Positions 34,144 to 42,541 are shown, numbered from the stretch's first letter. The stretch is 64,000 nucleotides of DNA from an uncultured Clostridium sp. (GCA_937885015.1 CALAAS010000034.1:26959-90958), one strand, 5' to 3'. The notes: generated from the sequence alone by a model not told the origin. Made by a program: numbers and translations.

Positions 34144-34520
34144 TTCCCATTATAACGGAAACAAAGGGCAAAAATACACATGTCATAACAAACCGGAAAA
34201 GACCACGGACAGTCGGAAAAACCTGACTGGCTGTGGTTTTTTCTCTTTTCTGCAGCAAAAATATATTGTGCCGCAGCCGGTACGAAAAATGAGAAAAGTG
34301 TTTTCAAACGGTCGCTTATTTCTTTTCTAATAGGAAAAGCCAAAAATCCGGAAAACGCCTGTTTCCTTTTGAAATGGAACTGCGATTTTTTCAAAAAATG
34401 CGTCTTGTTTCCGTTTGAAATGGGAAAAGGACGAAAATTGGCATTTTTGAAAAATTTCCCATTGTACCGGAAACAAGAGGGTAAAATTGCGATTTTCGGA
34501 TTCCTATTGTATCGGAAACA
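34144..34520. repeat. Cluster of five ~20-bp interspersed repeats
   Basis: The unit TTCCCATT(N4-5)CGGAAACA occurs at 34144-34163, 34456-34475 and 34501-34520 on the + strand, and as its complement at 34360-34379 and 34406-34426. The spacer is ATAA, GTAC or GTAT in the direct copies and 5 nt (TCAAA) in the reversed ones; the fifth copy has CCTATT and one reversed copy AGGAAACA. Units are not palindromic and spacing is irregular, unlike CRISPR. They fill the gene-free stretch between purD and the AbiF-type gene. Role unknown. Confidence 0.7.
34199..34247 (+). terminator. Terminator-like hairpin after purD
   Basis: ACCACGGACAGTC pairs imperfectly (two mismatches) with GACTGGCTGTGGT, followed by TTTTTCTCTTTT. 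Confidence 0.7.
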
Positions 34521-34652
34521 GGGGTAATTTCAGGTAAATTCGAATTACATTATAAATGAAATAAGAAGATTTATTTTTCATTTACCCGTGGAATAGCCTT
34601 GTAATTTCCTTTTGTGTTCCTGAACATGTGAAATTACCTCCTGAAAACGGAT

Positions 34653-34680
34653 ATAAAAAAGCCCGGATCTTCTCCGAGCC
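34653..34680 (-). terminator. Rho-independent terminator of the AbiF-type gene
   Basis: Read on the minus strand, GCTCGGA pairs with TCCGGGC and is followed by TTTTTTAT. It lies 50 bp beyond the gene's stop. Confidence 0.75.
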
Positions 34681-34732
34681 ACCTAAAAGGCACCTGCGTG
34701 TATAAATACCTTAAAATATATAAATATTCACA

Positions 34733-35671
34733 TCATTTTTTCTGATACAGGGTAATATCTTTCCAATTTTCTGGAAATCCCATGAATTCCAGAACTTCTT
34801 TTTCTGTGAAGCAAGAAGTTTTTTTTATATACTGTCTAATGACCTTGATCAATTCTTTTTTAAACATCAAAAACCAATCATTTGGCAGTAAATATCTCAT
34901 AGAAATTACTACAGCAAATAAATCATGCTTTCCACACAGATATTCCTGTCCCGTTTTAGGAAGATTTAATTTTTTATGTAGCATCAGATTAGGCATCGCC
35001 TGTTTTGTATGATAGCAGTAAAGTCTTTCGCCATGAGCGCATACATTTCGAAATCCAGTCAGTACAGTCAGAATTTTTGACAGCTGGCTTTCATTAATTC
35101 CTTCAAAATTTATAGACACTTTTGCTTGAAGATCATATCTGGACAACATATAAAATTTAGAAATATTCCCAAATGTAAGAGCATTGATCAATACCCATAG
35201 TGGTACATTCCCATACTTCGTACTGGCATGATTGATATAATGATAATCCGTATTGCCGTCTGTATATCTTTTCAGGATTTTAATTAATTTATCAATATCC
35301 TGCCTGTTTTTATTAGAGTAGTTATAATTACTGCTTTTTAAATATTCTTCCTGCCGCTCGCCATATTTCTCACAAAAATAGAAAGAAATATAAGATTTCA
35401 TCTCTCGTTCAATTTTCTGCAGATATTTTAAAAACAAAGATCGCAAACTCTCATCAAATTCATACAGAGCAACAATGTCATTAAAACAGACATCTTTCCT
35501 GTAAGTTGCTGTATCTGGATTTTTAAACTGTTTCTTATAGCCGCTAATCAAGGAATAATAACTGTAGCGTTTCAACATCTCGTAGGCATAATCCCAATCA
35601 GGAATATTTAATTTCTTTTCATCCTGCAGTTTTATTAACTGCTGCTCATAATTTAGAAAAATTTTTTTCAT
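34733..35671 (-). CDS. AbiF/AbiD-type abortive-infection protein (Abi_2 family, HEPN RNase)
   Basis: 312 aa, Abi_2 family. The N-terminus (YEQQLIKLQDEKKLNIPDWDYAYEMLKRYSYYSLISGYKKQF) is the family's conserved start, followed by FNDIVALYEFDESLRSLFLKYLQKIEREMKSYISFYF. The HEPN catalytic motif R-x4-H is intact in FRNVCAHGERLY (Arg208, His213), which predicts RNA cleavage. Start ATG 35671 has no Shine-Dalgarno site and sits at the foot of a small hairpin (35673-35688). A consensus-like promoter and two strong RNA hairpins lie upstream (see the ncRNA). Composition is clearly more AT-rich than the flanking core genes, and an IS256 remnant is nearby, so it was probably acquired. Predicted role: phage defence by cell shutdown; untested here. 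Confidence 0.85.
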   Translation of the reverse strand: MKKIFLNYEQQLIKLQDEKKLNIPDWDYAYEMLKRYSYYSLISGYKKQFKNPDTATYRKDVCFNDIVALYEFDESLRSLFLKYLQKIEREMKSYISFYFCEKYGERQEEYLKSSNYNYSNKNRQDIDKLIKILKRYTDGNTDYHYINHASTKYGNVPLWVLINALTFGNISKFYMLSRYDLQAKVSINFEGINESQLSKILTVLTGFRNVCAHGERLYCYHTKQAMPNLMLHKKLNLPKTGQEYLCGKHDLFAVVISMRYLLPNDWFLMFKKELIKVIRQYIKKTSCFTEKEVLEFMGFPENWKDITLYQKK

Positions 35672-35766
35672 GAAGCGCAGCCACGCTTTTATGTAGTAAA
35701 ATGGGGAGACCCCCGAAGGTTTCTCCCCAGGTTGCAGGCCCCGCAAGCATCTGCAACGCGATCACT
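35672..35766 (-). ncRNA. Candidate structured RNA upstream of the AbiF-type gene
   Basis: Read on the minus strand, the stretch after the promoter folds into hairpin 1 (35731-35757: GTTGCAG/CTGCAAC, 13-nt loop), hairpin 2 (35702-35729: TGGGGAGA/TCTCCCCA with an inner ACC-TTCG-GGG), an A/T-rich spacer, and a short hairpin 3 (35673-35688: AAGCG/CGCTT) next to the start codon. This island of G/C within an AT-rich locus, and the lack of a ribosome site, mark it as RNA structure rather than a normal leader. Non-coding antitoxin-type RNAs have been reported beside AbiF proteins (from memory). Ends are estimates. Confidence 0.65.
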
Positions 35767-35772
35767 GATATA

Positions 35773-35801
35773 ATCATAATTGACATCGTCAAAAATGTCA
35801 A
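35773..35801 (-). promoter_or_regulatory. Promoter of the RNA/AbiF locus
   Basis: On the minus strand TTGACA (35801-35796), exact 17-bp spacer, TATGAT (35778-35773). It would start RNA near 35766, just ahead of hairpin 1. Confidence 0.75.
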
Positions 35802-35868
35802 TCTAATTTCAGTGATAATTTTATTTTATTCCGGACATTTCTTTTTTATACTCAACTGTCGCTAAATA

Positions 35869-35955
35869 GCATGGCGATATACAGAGCGGTCCATGCATAG
35901 GTTATGTCTGTCGATGTCCAATAGAGCCAAAAACCCCGTAGATCGACAGACATAA
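35869..35955. repeat. Two adjacent inverted repeats in a gene-free stretch
   Basis: GCATGG (35869-35874) pairs with CCATGC (35891-35896), and TTATGTCTGTCGAT (35902-35915) is the exact complement of ATCGACAGACATAA (35942-35955) around a 26-nt loop. The rest of 35802-36202 shows only AT-rich sequence and a palindrome TTTTATGCATAAAA near 36024. A mobile-element end, a protein-binding site or an RNA hairpin are all possible. Confidence 0.5.
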
Positions 35956-36202
35956 ATTCGATTTTTGCGGAAAAATTGAAAATGAAACGCATAATTATAA
36001 TGTAAACAACATCGTCTCAGCTGTTTTATGCATAAAATAGTGGTAAAACCTCTGTATGAATCTCTCCATATTGGAATGTAAAGTCTTGTGAGAACTGATA
36101 GTATTGTGGCAGCGGATTTTTATTCGTTATGCACCTGCCGGTTGCATGACTTTTATCCTGCTTATTGCTAAAATGAAAAACAAAAAGAAGGAGGACATAC
36201 AT

Positions 36203-37195
36203 ATGGGTGCTTACGCAGGATATCAGGGAAAAAAGGGTATAAACGAGAGAGACCAAATTGCATTTTCAAGGCAGATGGTTAAGATTTTGAATTACGGAGG
36301 CATGATGAGTTTTGATGTGGTTTATGCTCTGGATCACGAAATCGGACTTTTGAGACCGGCAAAACTTTATCCGGGAGGGAAGACGGTCTTTTATTACAAT
36401 TATTTTGAGGATGAAAGCTGGGAACTGGCAGAATATGACTCAAAAACCTGCTCACTGTGGACGGAAAAAGTGGGGAGTGGAGAATTTGCGGATGTTGTGC
36501 TGGCTGCATACATGCTGTACTGCATTTACGATGATTTCAGAGGAACCGTGGGATACACTGGAAGCATCGCCGAGGAATGGATCTGTGGCTGGATTAAACA
36601 CCTGATAGGAGATGAGCTTCCTGCTTCCTGCCAGGAAAAACTTCGGGATATCGAGCCGATCTGTACGGAGGATTTTCTGTACGAGGAAGATTACATTCAC
36701 AAACCGCTTCCGCCGGAAGTCCAGAATAATCCACCTTACGAGCTGTCGGATGACGACCGTCTGTACTGGTGGGACGGATCCGATGAAGTGATCATATCCG
36801 ATGAAGTGGAAAAATGGCTTTTGAAGCTGGCCGACAGGCACAAACAGATTAAAAAAGAGAATGCCGCGAAATGGTCTGAAGAGGAATACTCTGAAGAAAA
36901 ATTTTTTGAGGTGTTCGTGGATGCGGACGAGACTTACGGGCGAATTGATCCGTTTGAGACGATGTTTCACGAGTTCATGGACAACAGGGAAGAGTTGGAT
37001 TACCGGGCTGCACTGGAACTGTTCAGGCGTCTGTTGGACGAGAACAGGGAAAAAGGAAAAGTGATTAAACTGGTAACGGGGCGATGGGAGCTTGCAAGCA
37101 GGAAGCTCACGCACAATCCGGCACGGATGAAAATCAAGCGGTATCTGGCAGTGATGGCTAACCGAAAGCTGCGTAAAAAATACTTTGATTTTTAA
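36203..37195 (+). CDS. Hypothetical protein, 330 aa, in operon with PTH2
   Basis: Not recognised. It is a soluble, acidic protein rich in Trp, Tyr, Glu and Asp. Visible parts are an N-terminal region with KTVFYYNYFEDESWELAEYDSKTCSLWTEKVGSGEFADVVLAAYMLYCIYDDF, a middle LYWWDGSDEVIISDEVEKWLLKLADRH, and a strongly basic end ASRKLTHNPARMKIKRYLAVMANRKLRKKYFDF. No membrane segment, signal or known catalytic motif is seen. AAGGAGG with good spacing selects ATG 36203. The PTH2-type gene follows 13 bp later and a zinc-ribbon peptide after that, so three genes form one unit inside the accessory island. Confidence 0.75.
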   Translation: MGAYAGYQGKKGINERDQIAFSRQMVKILNYGGMMSFDVVYALDHEIGLLRPAKLYPGGKTVFYYNYFEDESWELAEYDSKTCSLWTEKVGSGEFADVVLAAYMLYCIYDDFRGTVGYTGSIAEEWICGWIKHLIGDELPASCQEKLRDIEPICTEDFLYEEDYIHKPLPPEVQNNPPYELSDDDRLYWWDGSDEVIISDEVEKWLLKLADRHKQIKKENAAKWSEEEYSEEKFFEVFVDADETYGRIDPFETMFHEFMDNREELDYRAALELFRRLLDENREKGKVIKLVTGRWELASRKLTHNPARMKIKRYLAVMANRKLRKKYFDF

Positions 37196-37208
37196 GAGAG
37201 GAACAGAA

Positions 37209-37664
37209 ATGCGACAGTTAATCATAGCGAGAAAAGACCTTGGAATGTCTTCTGGGAAGCTGGCGGCTCAGTGCTGCCATGCCTCCGAAGCTTTTTTAAC
37301 CTACCATTTGCGGGACAGAACGAATGTGACGGAGATGACGGACGAGACAGGAAAGCTCTGCTACAAGGCGGAATATATTTTCTCAAAAGAAGTGTATGAA
37401 GACTGGATTTGCGGGATTTTTACCAAAACAGTCTGCGCAGCCAAGAACCGGACTCATCTGTTGAAGGCAAAGACGATGGCAGAGGAGATGGGACTGGAAG
37501 AAGGAAAGGATTTCTTTCTGATATGGGATCGTTGTCTCACGGAGCTGGAGCCGGAAGAGGTGGATGAGGACGGAATCGGCCGGACGCTGACGGCTATCGG
37601 TTTTAAGCCGTTGGCTGACGAAACAGCTCACAAAATCAGCACAAAGTATCAACTTTATAAATAA
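37209..37664 (+). CDS. Peptidyl-tRNA hydrolase of the PTH2 (archaeal/eukaryotic) family
   Basis: 151 aa. The start RQLIIARKDLGMSSGKLAAQCCHASEAF matches the PTH2 motif (V-R-x-D-L-x-M-x-x-G-K-x-A-A-Q-x-x-H-A), and the C-terminal GRTLTAIGFKPLADETAHKIS corresponds to the family's end, though here it carries an extra acidic TELEPEEVDEDG. The enzyme frees tRNA from stalled peptidyl-tRNA. Bacteria normally use the unrelated Pth, so a PTH2 gene in an island is likely an added copy. GAGAGG precedes ATG 37209; upstream in-frame ATG 37185 overlaps the previous gene. Confidence 0.85.
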   Translation: MRQLIIARKDLGMSSGKLAAQCCHASEAFLTYHLRDRTNVTEMTDETGKLCYKAEYIFSKEVYEDWICGIFTKTVCAAKNRTHLLKAKTMAEEMGLEEGKDFFLIWDRCLTELEPEEVDEDGIGRTLTAIGFKPLADETAHKISTKYQLYK

Positions 37665-37677
37665 GGAAAAGGAAACC

Positions 37678-37866
37678 ATGAAAAAGATTAAAAGAAATGC
37701 GATTCGATGCAATCACTGCGGGGATGTGATCGAATCACAAAGCTGCCATGATTTCGTTACATATAGCTGCGGAACGTGTGCCGTGGATGGCGGTCTGGAC
37801 TATCTGAGAAGGATGGGGGATGACGCGGATTTTGAGGAACTGGCAGAGTATGAGGAAGAGCAGTAG
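37678..37866 (+). CDS. Small zinc-ribbon-like protein, 62 aa
   Basis: RCNHCGDVIESQ and a later YSCGTCAVDGG give two CxxC pairs (Cys11/14 and 32/35 approximately) that suit one structural zinc, followed by an acidic tail DDADFEELAEYEEEQ. It begins 13 bp after the PTH2 gene with AAGGAAAAGGAAACC upstream, so it is the third gene of that unit. Related small proteins are found in phage-like and accessory loci; its job is not known. Confidence 0.7.
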   Translation: MKKIKRNAIRCNHCGDVIESQSCHDFVTYSCGTCAVDGGLDYLRRMGDDADFEELAEYEEEQ

Positions 37867-38007
37867 TGTATTCGTTAAGCAAGATGATTGGGGCTGTTCT
37901 CGATAAAACAAGCAGGATATATCCGGACTGTGTGAAACTTTTTCTGTAAAAGTCCTATGAAAGGTTCTTCTATGATACAATAAATATCATTAGGAGGACC
38001 TATTATT

Positions 38008-38811
38008 ATGGCAAGACAAAAGAAACCGGTTCACAGAGTACAAATGACAGAGGGAAAGAGAAACATCATCCGTCAGCTCCTCGAAGAATACGACATTGAA
38101 AGTGCTGAAGATCTCCAGGATGCACTCAAAGATCTTCTGGGCGGCACTATTAAAGAGATGATGGAAGCCGAAATGGATAATCATCTCGGATATGAAAAAT
38201 CAGAGCGCTCTGACAACGATGATTACCGCAACGGTTATAAACGCAAGCAGGTCAATAGCCGTTATGGTTCTATGGAAATTGAAGTGCCACAGGATCGGAA
38301 ATCAACCTTTGAACCGCAGGTGGTAAAAAAATGTCAAAAAGATATTTCTGATATTGATCAGAAGATTGTTACTATGTATGCCAAGGGTATGACAACACGT
38401 CAGATCTCTGAAATAATGGAAGATATTTATGGATTTGAGGCTTCTGAAGGCTTCATTTCAGATGTAACGGATAAAATCTTGCCGCAGATTGAAGATTGGC
38501 AGAATCGCCCGTTAGACGAGGTCTATCCTATCGTTTATATTGATGCCATCCACTATTCAGTACGGGATAATGGAGTTATTCGCAAACTGGCTGCCTATAT
38601 AATTTTGGGCATTAATACAGAGGGGAAGAAATAGGTTCTTTCAATTACCATTGGAGAGAACGAAAGTGCGAAATTCTGGCTTTCTGTCTTAAATGAGCTG
38701 AAGAATCGGGGCGTAAAAGATATCTTGATTATCTGTGCGGATGGTCTTACAGGGATCAAGGAGGCAATCGCAGCCGCTTTTCCAAAAACAGAATACCAGA
38801 GATGCATACAA
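38008..38811 (+). pseudogene. IS256-family transposase, disrupted and truncated
   Basis: A good start (GGAGG before ATG 38008) opens an IS256 Mutator-type transposase: MMEAEMDNHLGYEKSERSDNDDYRNGYKRKQV, then DKILPQIEDWQNRPLDEVYPIVYIDAIHYSVRD with the first catalytic Asp. At 38632-38634 an in-frame TAG interrupts EGKK/VLSI; reading resumes in the same frame (TIGENESAKFWLSVLNELKNRGVKDILIICADGLTG...) with the second Asp, and stops matching after YQRCIQ near 38811. The 3' half, about 130-150 codons, and the right terminal repeat are missing. A left end is likely near GGACTGTGTGAAACTTTTTC at 37927. Not able to transpose alone. Confidence 0.88.
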
Positions 38812-39120
38812 TTTTTGCGGTTCTGACGGCTCCCGGTAAATCTCCTGCCCTATGTATAAATGAGTACCGGCGAAATCTTTGGAAGGCCATTCCAGATTGT
38901 TGACAGAGGCTACCTGCCCTAAAAGCTCCCAGCTGTCCTCTTTTGGAAGGTCGAAACCAGTGGCATTGTGCAGGTACAGGGAACCATCGTAAAAGACGGA
39001 GATTCGTTGTACCTCTTTGGTAGCGTAGCCGGTGGGGGTAAGGGGACTGGATTCCAATGATGTACCGGCAGAGATCTGACATCCGGACAGCATGAAACAG
39101 GCAAGTTTATAGTCCTTATT
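38812..39120 (-). pseudogene. Lipoprotein gene remnant cut at the IS256 edge
   Basis: On the minus strand, a frame reading LACFMLSGCQISAGTSLE (a lipobox, LSGC) continues through PTGYATKEVQRISVFYDGSLYLHNATGFDLPKEDSWELLGQV to EPSEPQKL, where it runs into the truncated transposase at about 38811. Upstream, a TGA codon ends the frame only seven codons before the signal-peptide core, so the N-terminus is also damaged or starts at a weak codon. Family not identified. The loss of both ends suggests a deletion that followed IS insertion. Confidence 0.6.
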
Positions 39121-39583
39121 TCCTTCTTGTCATAGATTTTCTTGATGTTATAATCCAAAGCAAACGATTATGTTATGTTCTCTTGTTTTCAACCTCCAGA
39201 CGGATGGGGGGATTTTTAATCAATATGGCTATTTCACGGAGCCGTTGTGCGGAGTGGGCATATCACTTTATGAAAGATTTCATGACTCCCTTTCTGATCT
39301 TTCACAGTTTATTCTGCGATGGGAAGGGGGCTCCATCCTGATCAGTATTATGGTTTGATCATTTATCTGTCAACAGTAACCAGGAAGCTTTATGACGGCA
39401 CAGGGAATAGAACAAATTTATGTGGCTGAAAATGACATCATCTATACGTTTGAAAATATCGAAAAAAAGGTTACAATGGAAACATCAAAATAAATGGGTG
39501 CAATAGAATAGAATAGGATGGAAAATGAAAGACAGCAGGCAAAGTGGTATTGATAATTTGTTATATATGGAGGATATTGAAGT
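39121..39583. other. Stretch without a confident gene
   Basis: Short frames occur but none has family features. The most gene-like is 39391-39492 (+), 33 codons (MTAQGIEQIYVAENDIIYTFENIEKK) with AGGAAG just upstream; it may be the end of a lost gene. The rest is degenerate sequence between the lipoprotein remnant and the MBL hydrolase gene. Confidence 0.5.
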
Positions 39584-40336
39584 ATGAATAATTTATATAA
39601 TGCTGCTACAGACACAATCAATCCCGGTAAATTAAAGAAAATGAGATTCAATCAATTAACCAACCGCATCTATTTTTTAGAGCATGATCCCGAAGTAGAT
39701 AGACCGCTGTTAGCTTATCTCAAAGGAGATAAATTCTCTCTGGCGATTGATGCCGGATATTCGGCTTCTCATGTTCAGGATTTTTACAGAGCAATCGAGG
39801 CAGAAGGGTTTCAGAAACCGGATTTTACTGTCATTACACATTGGCATTATGACCATACCTTTGGGATGCATGCTATCAATGGAATCAGCATTGCCCACGA
39901 TAAAACAAATGAGTTTCTAAAAGATCAGCAGAAACAGGCAATGGATCCGGACTATATCGAAATCCTGAAAAAAGAAGATGTTCATTTTAGAACAGAATAT
40001 TGTGGGCAGGACAAATTAAATATTGTACTGTCCGATATAACCTTTTCTGCTAACATGACTCTGGACTTAGGCGGCATTACCGCCCGGATTTTTCATACAG
40101 TTTCGCCACATTCAGAAGATACGGTTTGTGTTTATGTGCCAGAAGAAAAAGTGCTGTTTTTAGGGGATTCCACCAGCGAGGATTTCTTTAATGGCGGATA
40201 TATGGACAAGAATAAGCTGCAAGCTTTGATACAGATGATTCAATCGATAGATTGTGACTGCTGTATACTCAGCTATTGTGAACCATTGTCAAAAGAAGGC
40301 CTGCTCAGCTATTTCGTGTCCGAATGGAAGGCATAA
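39584..40336 (+). CDS. MBL-fold metallo-hydrolase
   Basis: 250 aa with the metallo-beta-lactamase fold. The metal motif HxHxDH appears as THWHYDHTFGMH (about residues 86-97), with a further ligand in TVSPHSEDTVCVYVPEEKVLFLGDSTSED. This is a two-metal hydrolase of unknown substrate. There is no signal peptide, so it acts in the cytoplasm. AGGATATTGAAGT is a weak ribosome site ahead of ATG 39584. It is the last gene of the accessory stretch before the iron-uptake promoter. Confidence 0.85.
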   Translation: MNNLYNAATDTINPGKLKKMRFNQLTNRIYFLEHDPEVDRPLLAYLKGDKFSLAIDAGYSASHVQDFYRAIEAEGFQKPDFTVITHWHYDHTFGMHAINGISIAHDKTNEFLKDQQKQAMDPDYIEILKKEDVHFRTEYCGQDKLNIVLSDITFSANMTLDLGGITARIFHTVSPHSEDTVCVYVPEEKVLFLGDSTSEDFFNGGYMDKNKLQALIQMIQSIDCDCCILSYCEPLSKEGLLSYFVSEWKA

Positions 40337-40362
40337 AAATACATGAAAAGTTAAAAAAGTAA

Positions 40363-40452
40363 TTGACAACAAACTTAAATTAGTGTAAACTAACTGCGAA
40401 AAAGAAATGAGACGAAGATTATTTTTTTACAGAAAGGTTAGCAAATGCTAAC
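40363..40452 (+). promoter_or_regulatory. feoB promoter with two DtxR-type operator palindromes
   Basis: TTGACA (40363-40368), 17-bp spacer, TAAACT (40386-40391). The palindrome ATTAGTGTAAACTAAC (40379-40394) covers the -10 box, and a second, GTTAGCAAATGCTAAC (40437-40452), lies in the leader. The same arrangement recurs before feoA and before the DUF2325 gene, so iron-type repression is expected. Confidence 0.82.
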
Positions 40453-40489
40453 AAAAATTAGCATGAAATAACGAATGGGAGGTATAATT

Positions 40490-42490
40490 ATGAGGATTGC
40501 TTTTGCAGGGAATCCAAACAGTGGAAAAACAACCATGTACAATGCCCTGACTGGCAGAAATGAGCGCGTCGGGAACTGGGCAGGTGTTACAGTGGAGAGA
40601 AAGGAAAGTCCCATTAAGAAGAGCTATTACGCCGGCGAAGAAGAAATAATTGCGGTAGATTTGCCAGGGGCCTATTCCATGTCGCCGTTCACGTCAGAGG
40701 AGAGTATTACCAGCGGATATGTGAAAAACGAGAAGCCAGATGTGATTATTAATATCGTGGATGCTACGAATCTGAGCAGAAGCCTGTTTTTTACTACACA
40801 ACTTCTGGAGCTGGGTGTGCCGGTGGTGGTTGCCCTGAACAAGAGCGATATTGTGGAGAAGAAACAGACACAGATCAATGAATCGCTTTTATCGGAAAAG
40901 CTTGGGTGTCCAGTTATAAAAACTGTGTCCACTTCTTCCGGCCATCAGGGACTTAAGGAAGCGATAGAGTCTGCGATAGCGCTCCGGGGAAACGGTCAGA
41001 AATCTCCGTATACCCAGGCGGACATAGACTTGAAAGACCGGGCGACGGTGGAGGCGGCTGACCGGAAACGCTTCGAGTTTGTGAATGACATCGTCAGTCA
41101 GGTGGAAAAACGGAAAGTGTTTACCAAGGATAAGAACGTACAGGATAAGATCGATGGTATTATTACCCATAAGATAATCGGAATTCCGATTTTTATGGCA
41201 ATTATTTTCTTGGTATTTTACATATCTCAGACGACTCTGGGAACCTGGATTGCAGACTGGCTGGTTGGGTGGATCGAGACCTTCCAGGGGTGGGTCGGCG
41301 GAATGCTGGAAGGGGCAAATCCGCTGTTGTATGCGATTCTTGTGGACGGTATCATTGGCGGTGTTGGTGCGGTGGTTGGTTTTCTTCCGCTTGTTATGGT
41401 CATGTATTTCCTGATCGCCCTGCTGGAGGACTGCGGATATATGGCCAGAGCAACGGTGGTGCTGGATCCGATTTTTAAGAGGGTCGGTCTTTCCGGAAAA
41501 TCTGTTATCCCCATGGTAATCGGCACAGGCTGTGCTATTCCTGGAGTTATGGCCTGCCGTACTATTCGCAATGAGCGTGAGCGCCGCGCAACGGCGATGC
41601 TGACGCCGTTCATGCCCTGTGGAGCGAAAATTCCGGTAATCGCCCTGTTTGCAGGCGCGTTTTTTGCAGATGCCTGGTGGGTTTCTGCAACCATGTATTT
41701 AACCGGGATCTTGCTGGTGCTTCTTGGGGCATTGCTGGTAAAGAGGATTACAGGACAGAAATACCGGAAATCCTTTTTCATCATTGAACTTCCGGAGTAT
41801 AAGCTTCCCAGTTTAAAAAGAGCCTGCGGGTCCATGCTGGAGCGCGGAAAAGCCTATATTGTAAAGGCCGGGACTATTATTCTGGTCTGCAATACAGCCG
41901 TTCAGATCATGCAGAGTTTTAACTGGCAGTTCCAGCTTGTGGAAGAGGGGGCAGAAAGCACTTCCATTTTGGCGTCCATTGCCCATCCCTTTGCATTGCT
42001 GTTCATCCCACTGGGATTCGGCGTATGGCAGCTGGCGGCAGCGGCAGTAACCGGCTTCATTGCCAAAGAAAATGTAGTTGGTACGTTGGCCGTTGTGTAT
42101 GGTGTCACAAATCTGATCGATACAGAGGAACTGGCACTGATCGGAAATGGAAGTGAAGTGGCGACGGTTATGGGCCTTACCAAAGCGGCGGCGCTGGCGT
42201 ACCTGATGTTCAACCTTTATACGCCTCCGTGCTTTGCGGCTCTTGGAGCTATGAATTCGGAGATGAAGAGTGGAAAATGGCTTCTGGGAGGAATCTGCCT
42301 TCAGCTTGCCACTGGTTATACCGTGGCCTTTGGCGTATACCAGATCGGTACCTGGATTACAACGGGTTCCCCTGGTGCGGCATTTGTTCCGGGCCTGATT
42401 ACTGTGATCGTATTTGCGTTGATTGTTCTTTGGAGAATCCGGAAATCGGATAAAGAGTTTACGATGGAATATAGCTTACATTCTGCATAA
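40490..42490 (+). CDS. feoB: Ferrous iron transport protein B (FeoB)
   Basis: Inner-membrane Fe(II) importer, 666 aa. The N-terminal G domain has GNPNSGKTT (8-16), NWAGVTVERKE, DLPGAYSM and NKSD; a GDI-like helical region follows. The membrane part contains the two Gate domains, with DCGYMARATVVLDPIFKRVGLSGKSVIPMVIGTGCAIPGVMACRTIRNERER and the cysteine-bearing CGAKIPVIALFAGAFF. The end is short and lacks a FeoC-like part. GGGAGG selects ATG 40490. It is followed by a terminator, and the DtxR-type repressor gene converges on it. Confidence 0.95.
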   Translation: MRIAFAGNPNSGKTTMYNALTGRNERVGNWAGVTVERKESPIKKSYYAGEEEIIAVDLPGAYSMSPFTSEESITSGYVKNEKPDVIINIVDATNLSRSLFFTTQLLELGVPVVVALNKSDIVEKKQTQINESLLSEKLGCPVIKTVSTSSGHQGLKEAIESAIALRGNGQKSPYTQADIDLKDRATVEAADRKRFEFVNDIVSQVEKRKVFTKDKNVQDKIDGIITHKIIGIPIFMAIIFLVFYISQTTLGTWIADWLVGWIETFQGWVGGMLEGANPLLYAILVDGIIGGVGAVVGFLPLVMVMYFLIALLEDCGYMARATVVLDPIFKRVGLSGKSVIPMVIGTGCAIPGVMACRTIRNERERRATAMLTPFMPCGAKIPVIALFAGAFFADAWWVSATMYLTGILLVLLGALLVKRITGQKYRKSFFIIELPEYKLPSLKRACGSMLERGKAYIVKAGTIILVCNTAVQIMQSFNWQFQLVEEGAESTSILASIAHPFALLFIPLGFGVWQLAAAAVTGFIAKENVVGTLAVVYGVTNLIDTEELALIGNGSEVATVMGLTKAAALAYLMFNLYTPPCFAALGAMNSEMKSGKWLLGGICLQLATGYTVAFGVYQIGTWITTGSPGAAFVPGLITVIVFALIVLWRIRKSDKEFTMEYSLHSA

Positions 42491-42503
42491 TCACAGAAAA
42501 TAC

Positions 42504-42541
42504 AAAAAGCGCTGCAATACGGTAAGTTTGCGGCGCTTTTT
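42504..42541. terminator. Terminator between convergent feoB and repressor genes
   Basis: AAAAAGCGC-T-GCAA pairs with TTGC-G-GCGCTTTTT; A and T runs flank both sides, so it can work in both directions. Confidence 0.88.

Noticed and set aside
34144..34520. Short repeats as a possible CRISPR array
   Set aside because: Units occur in both orientations with irregular spacing and no cas gene, so it is not CRISPR.
39170..39358. 62-codon + strand frame in the degraded island stretch
   Set aside because: No family signature, weak ribosome site and degenerate surroundings.
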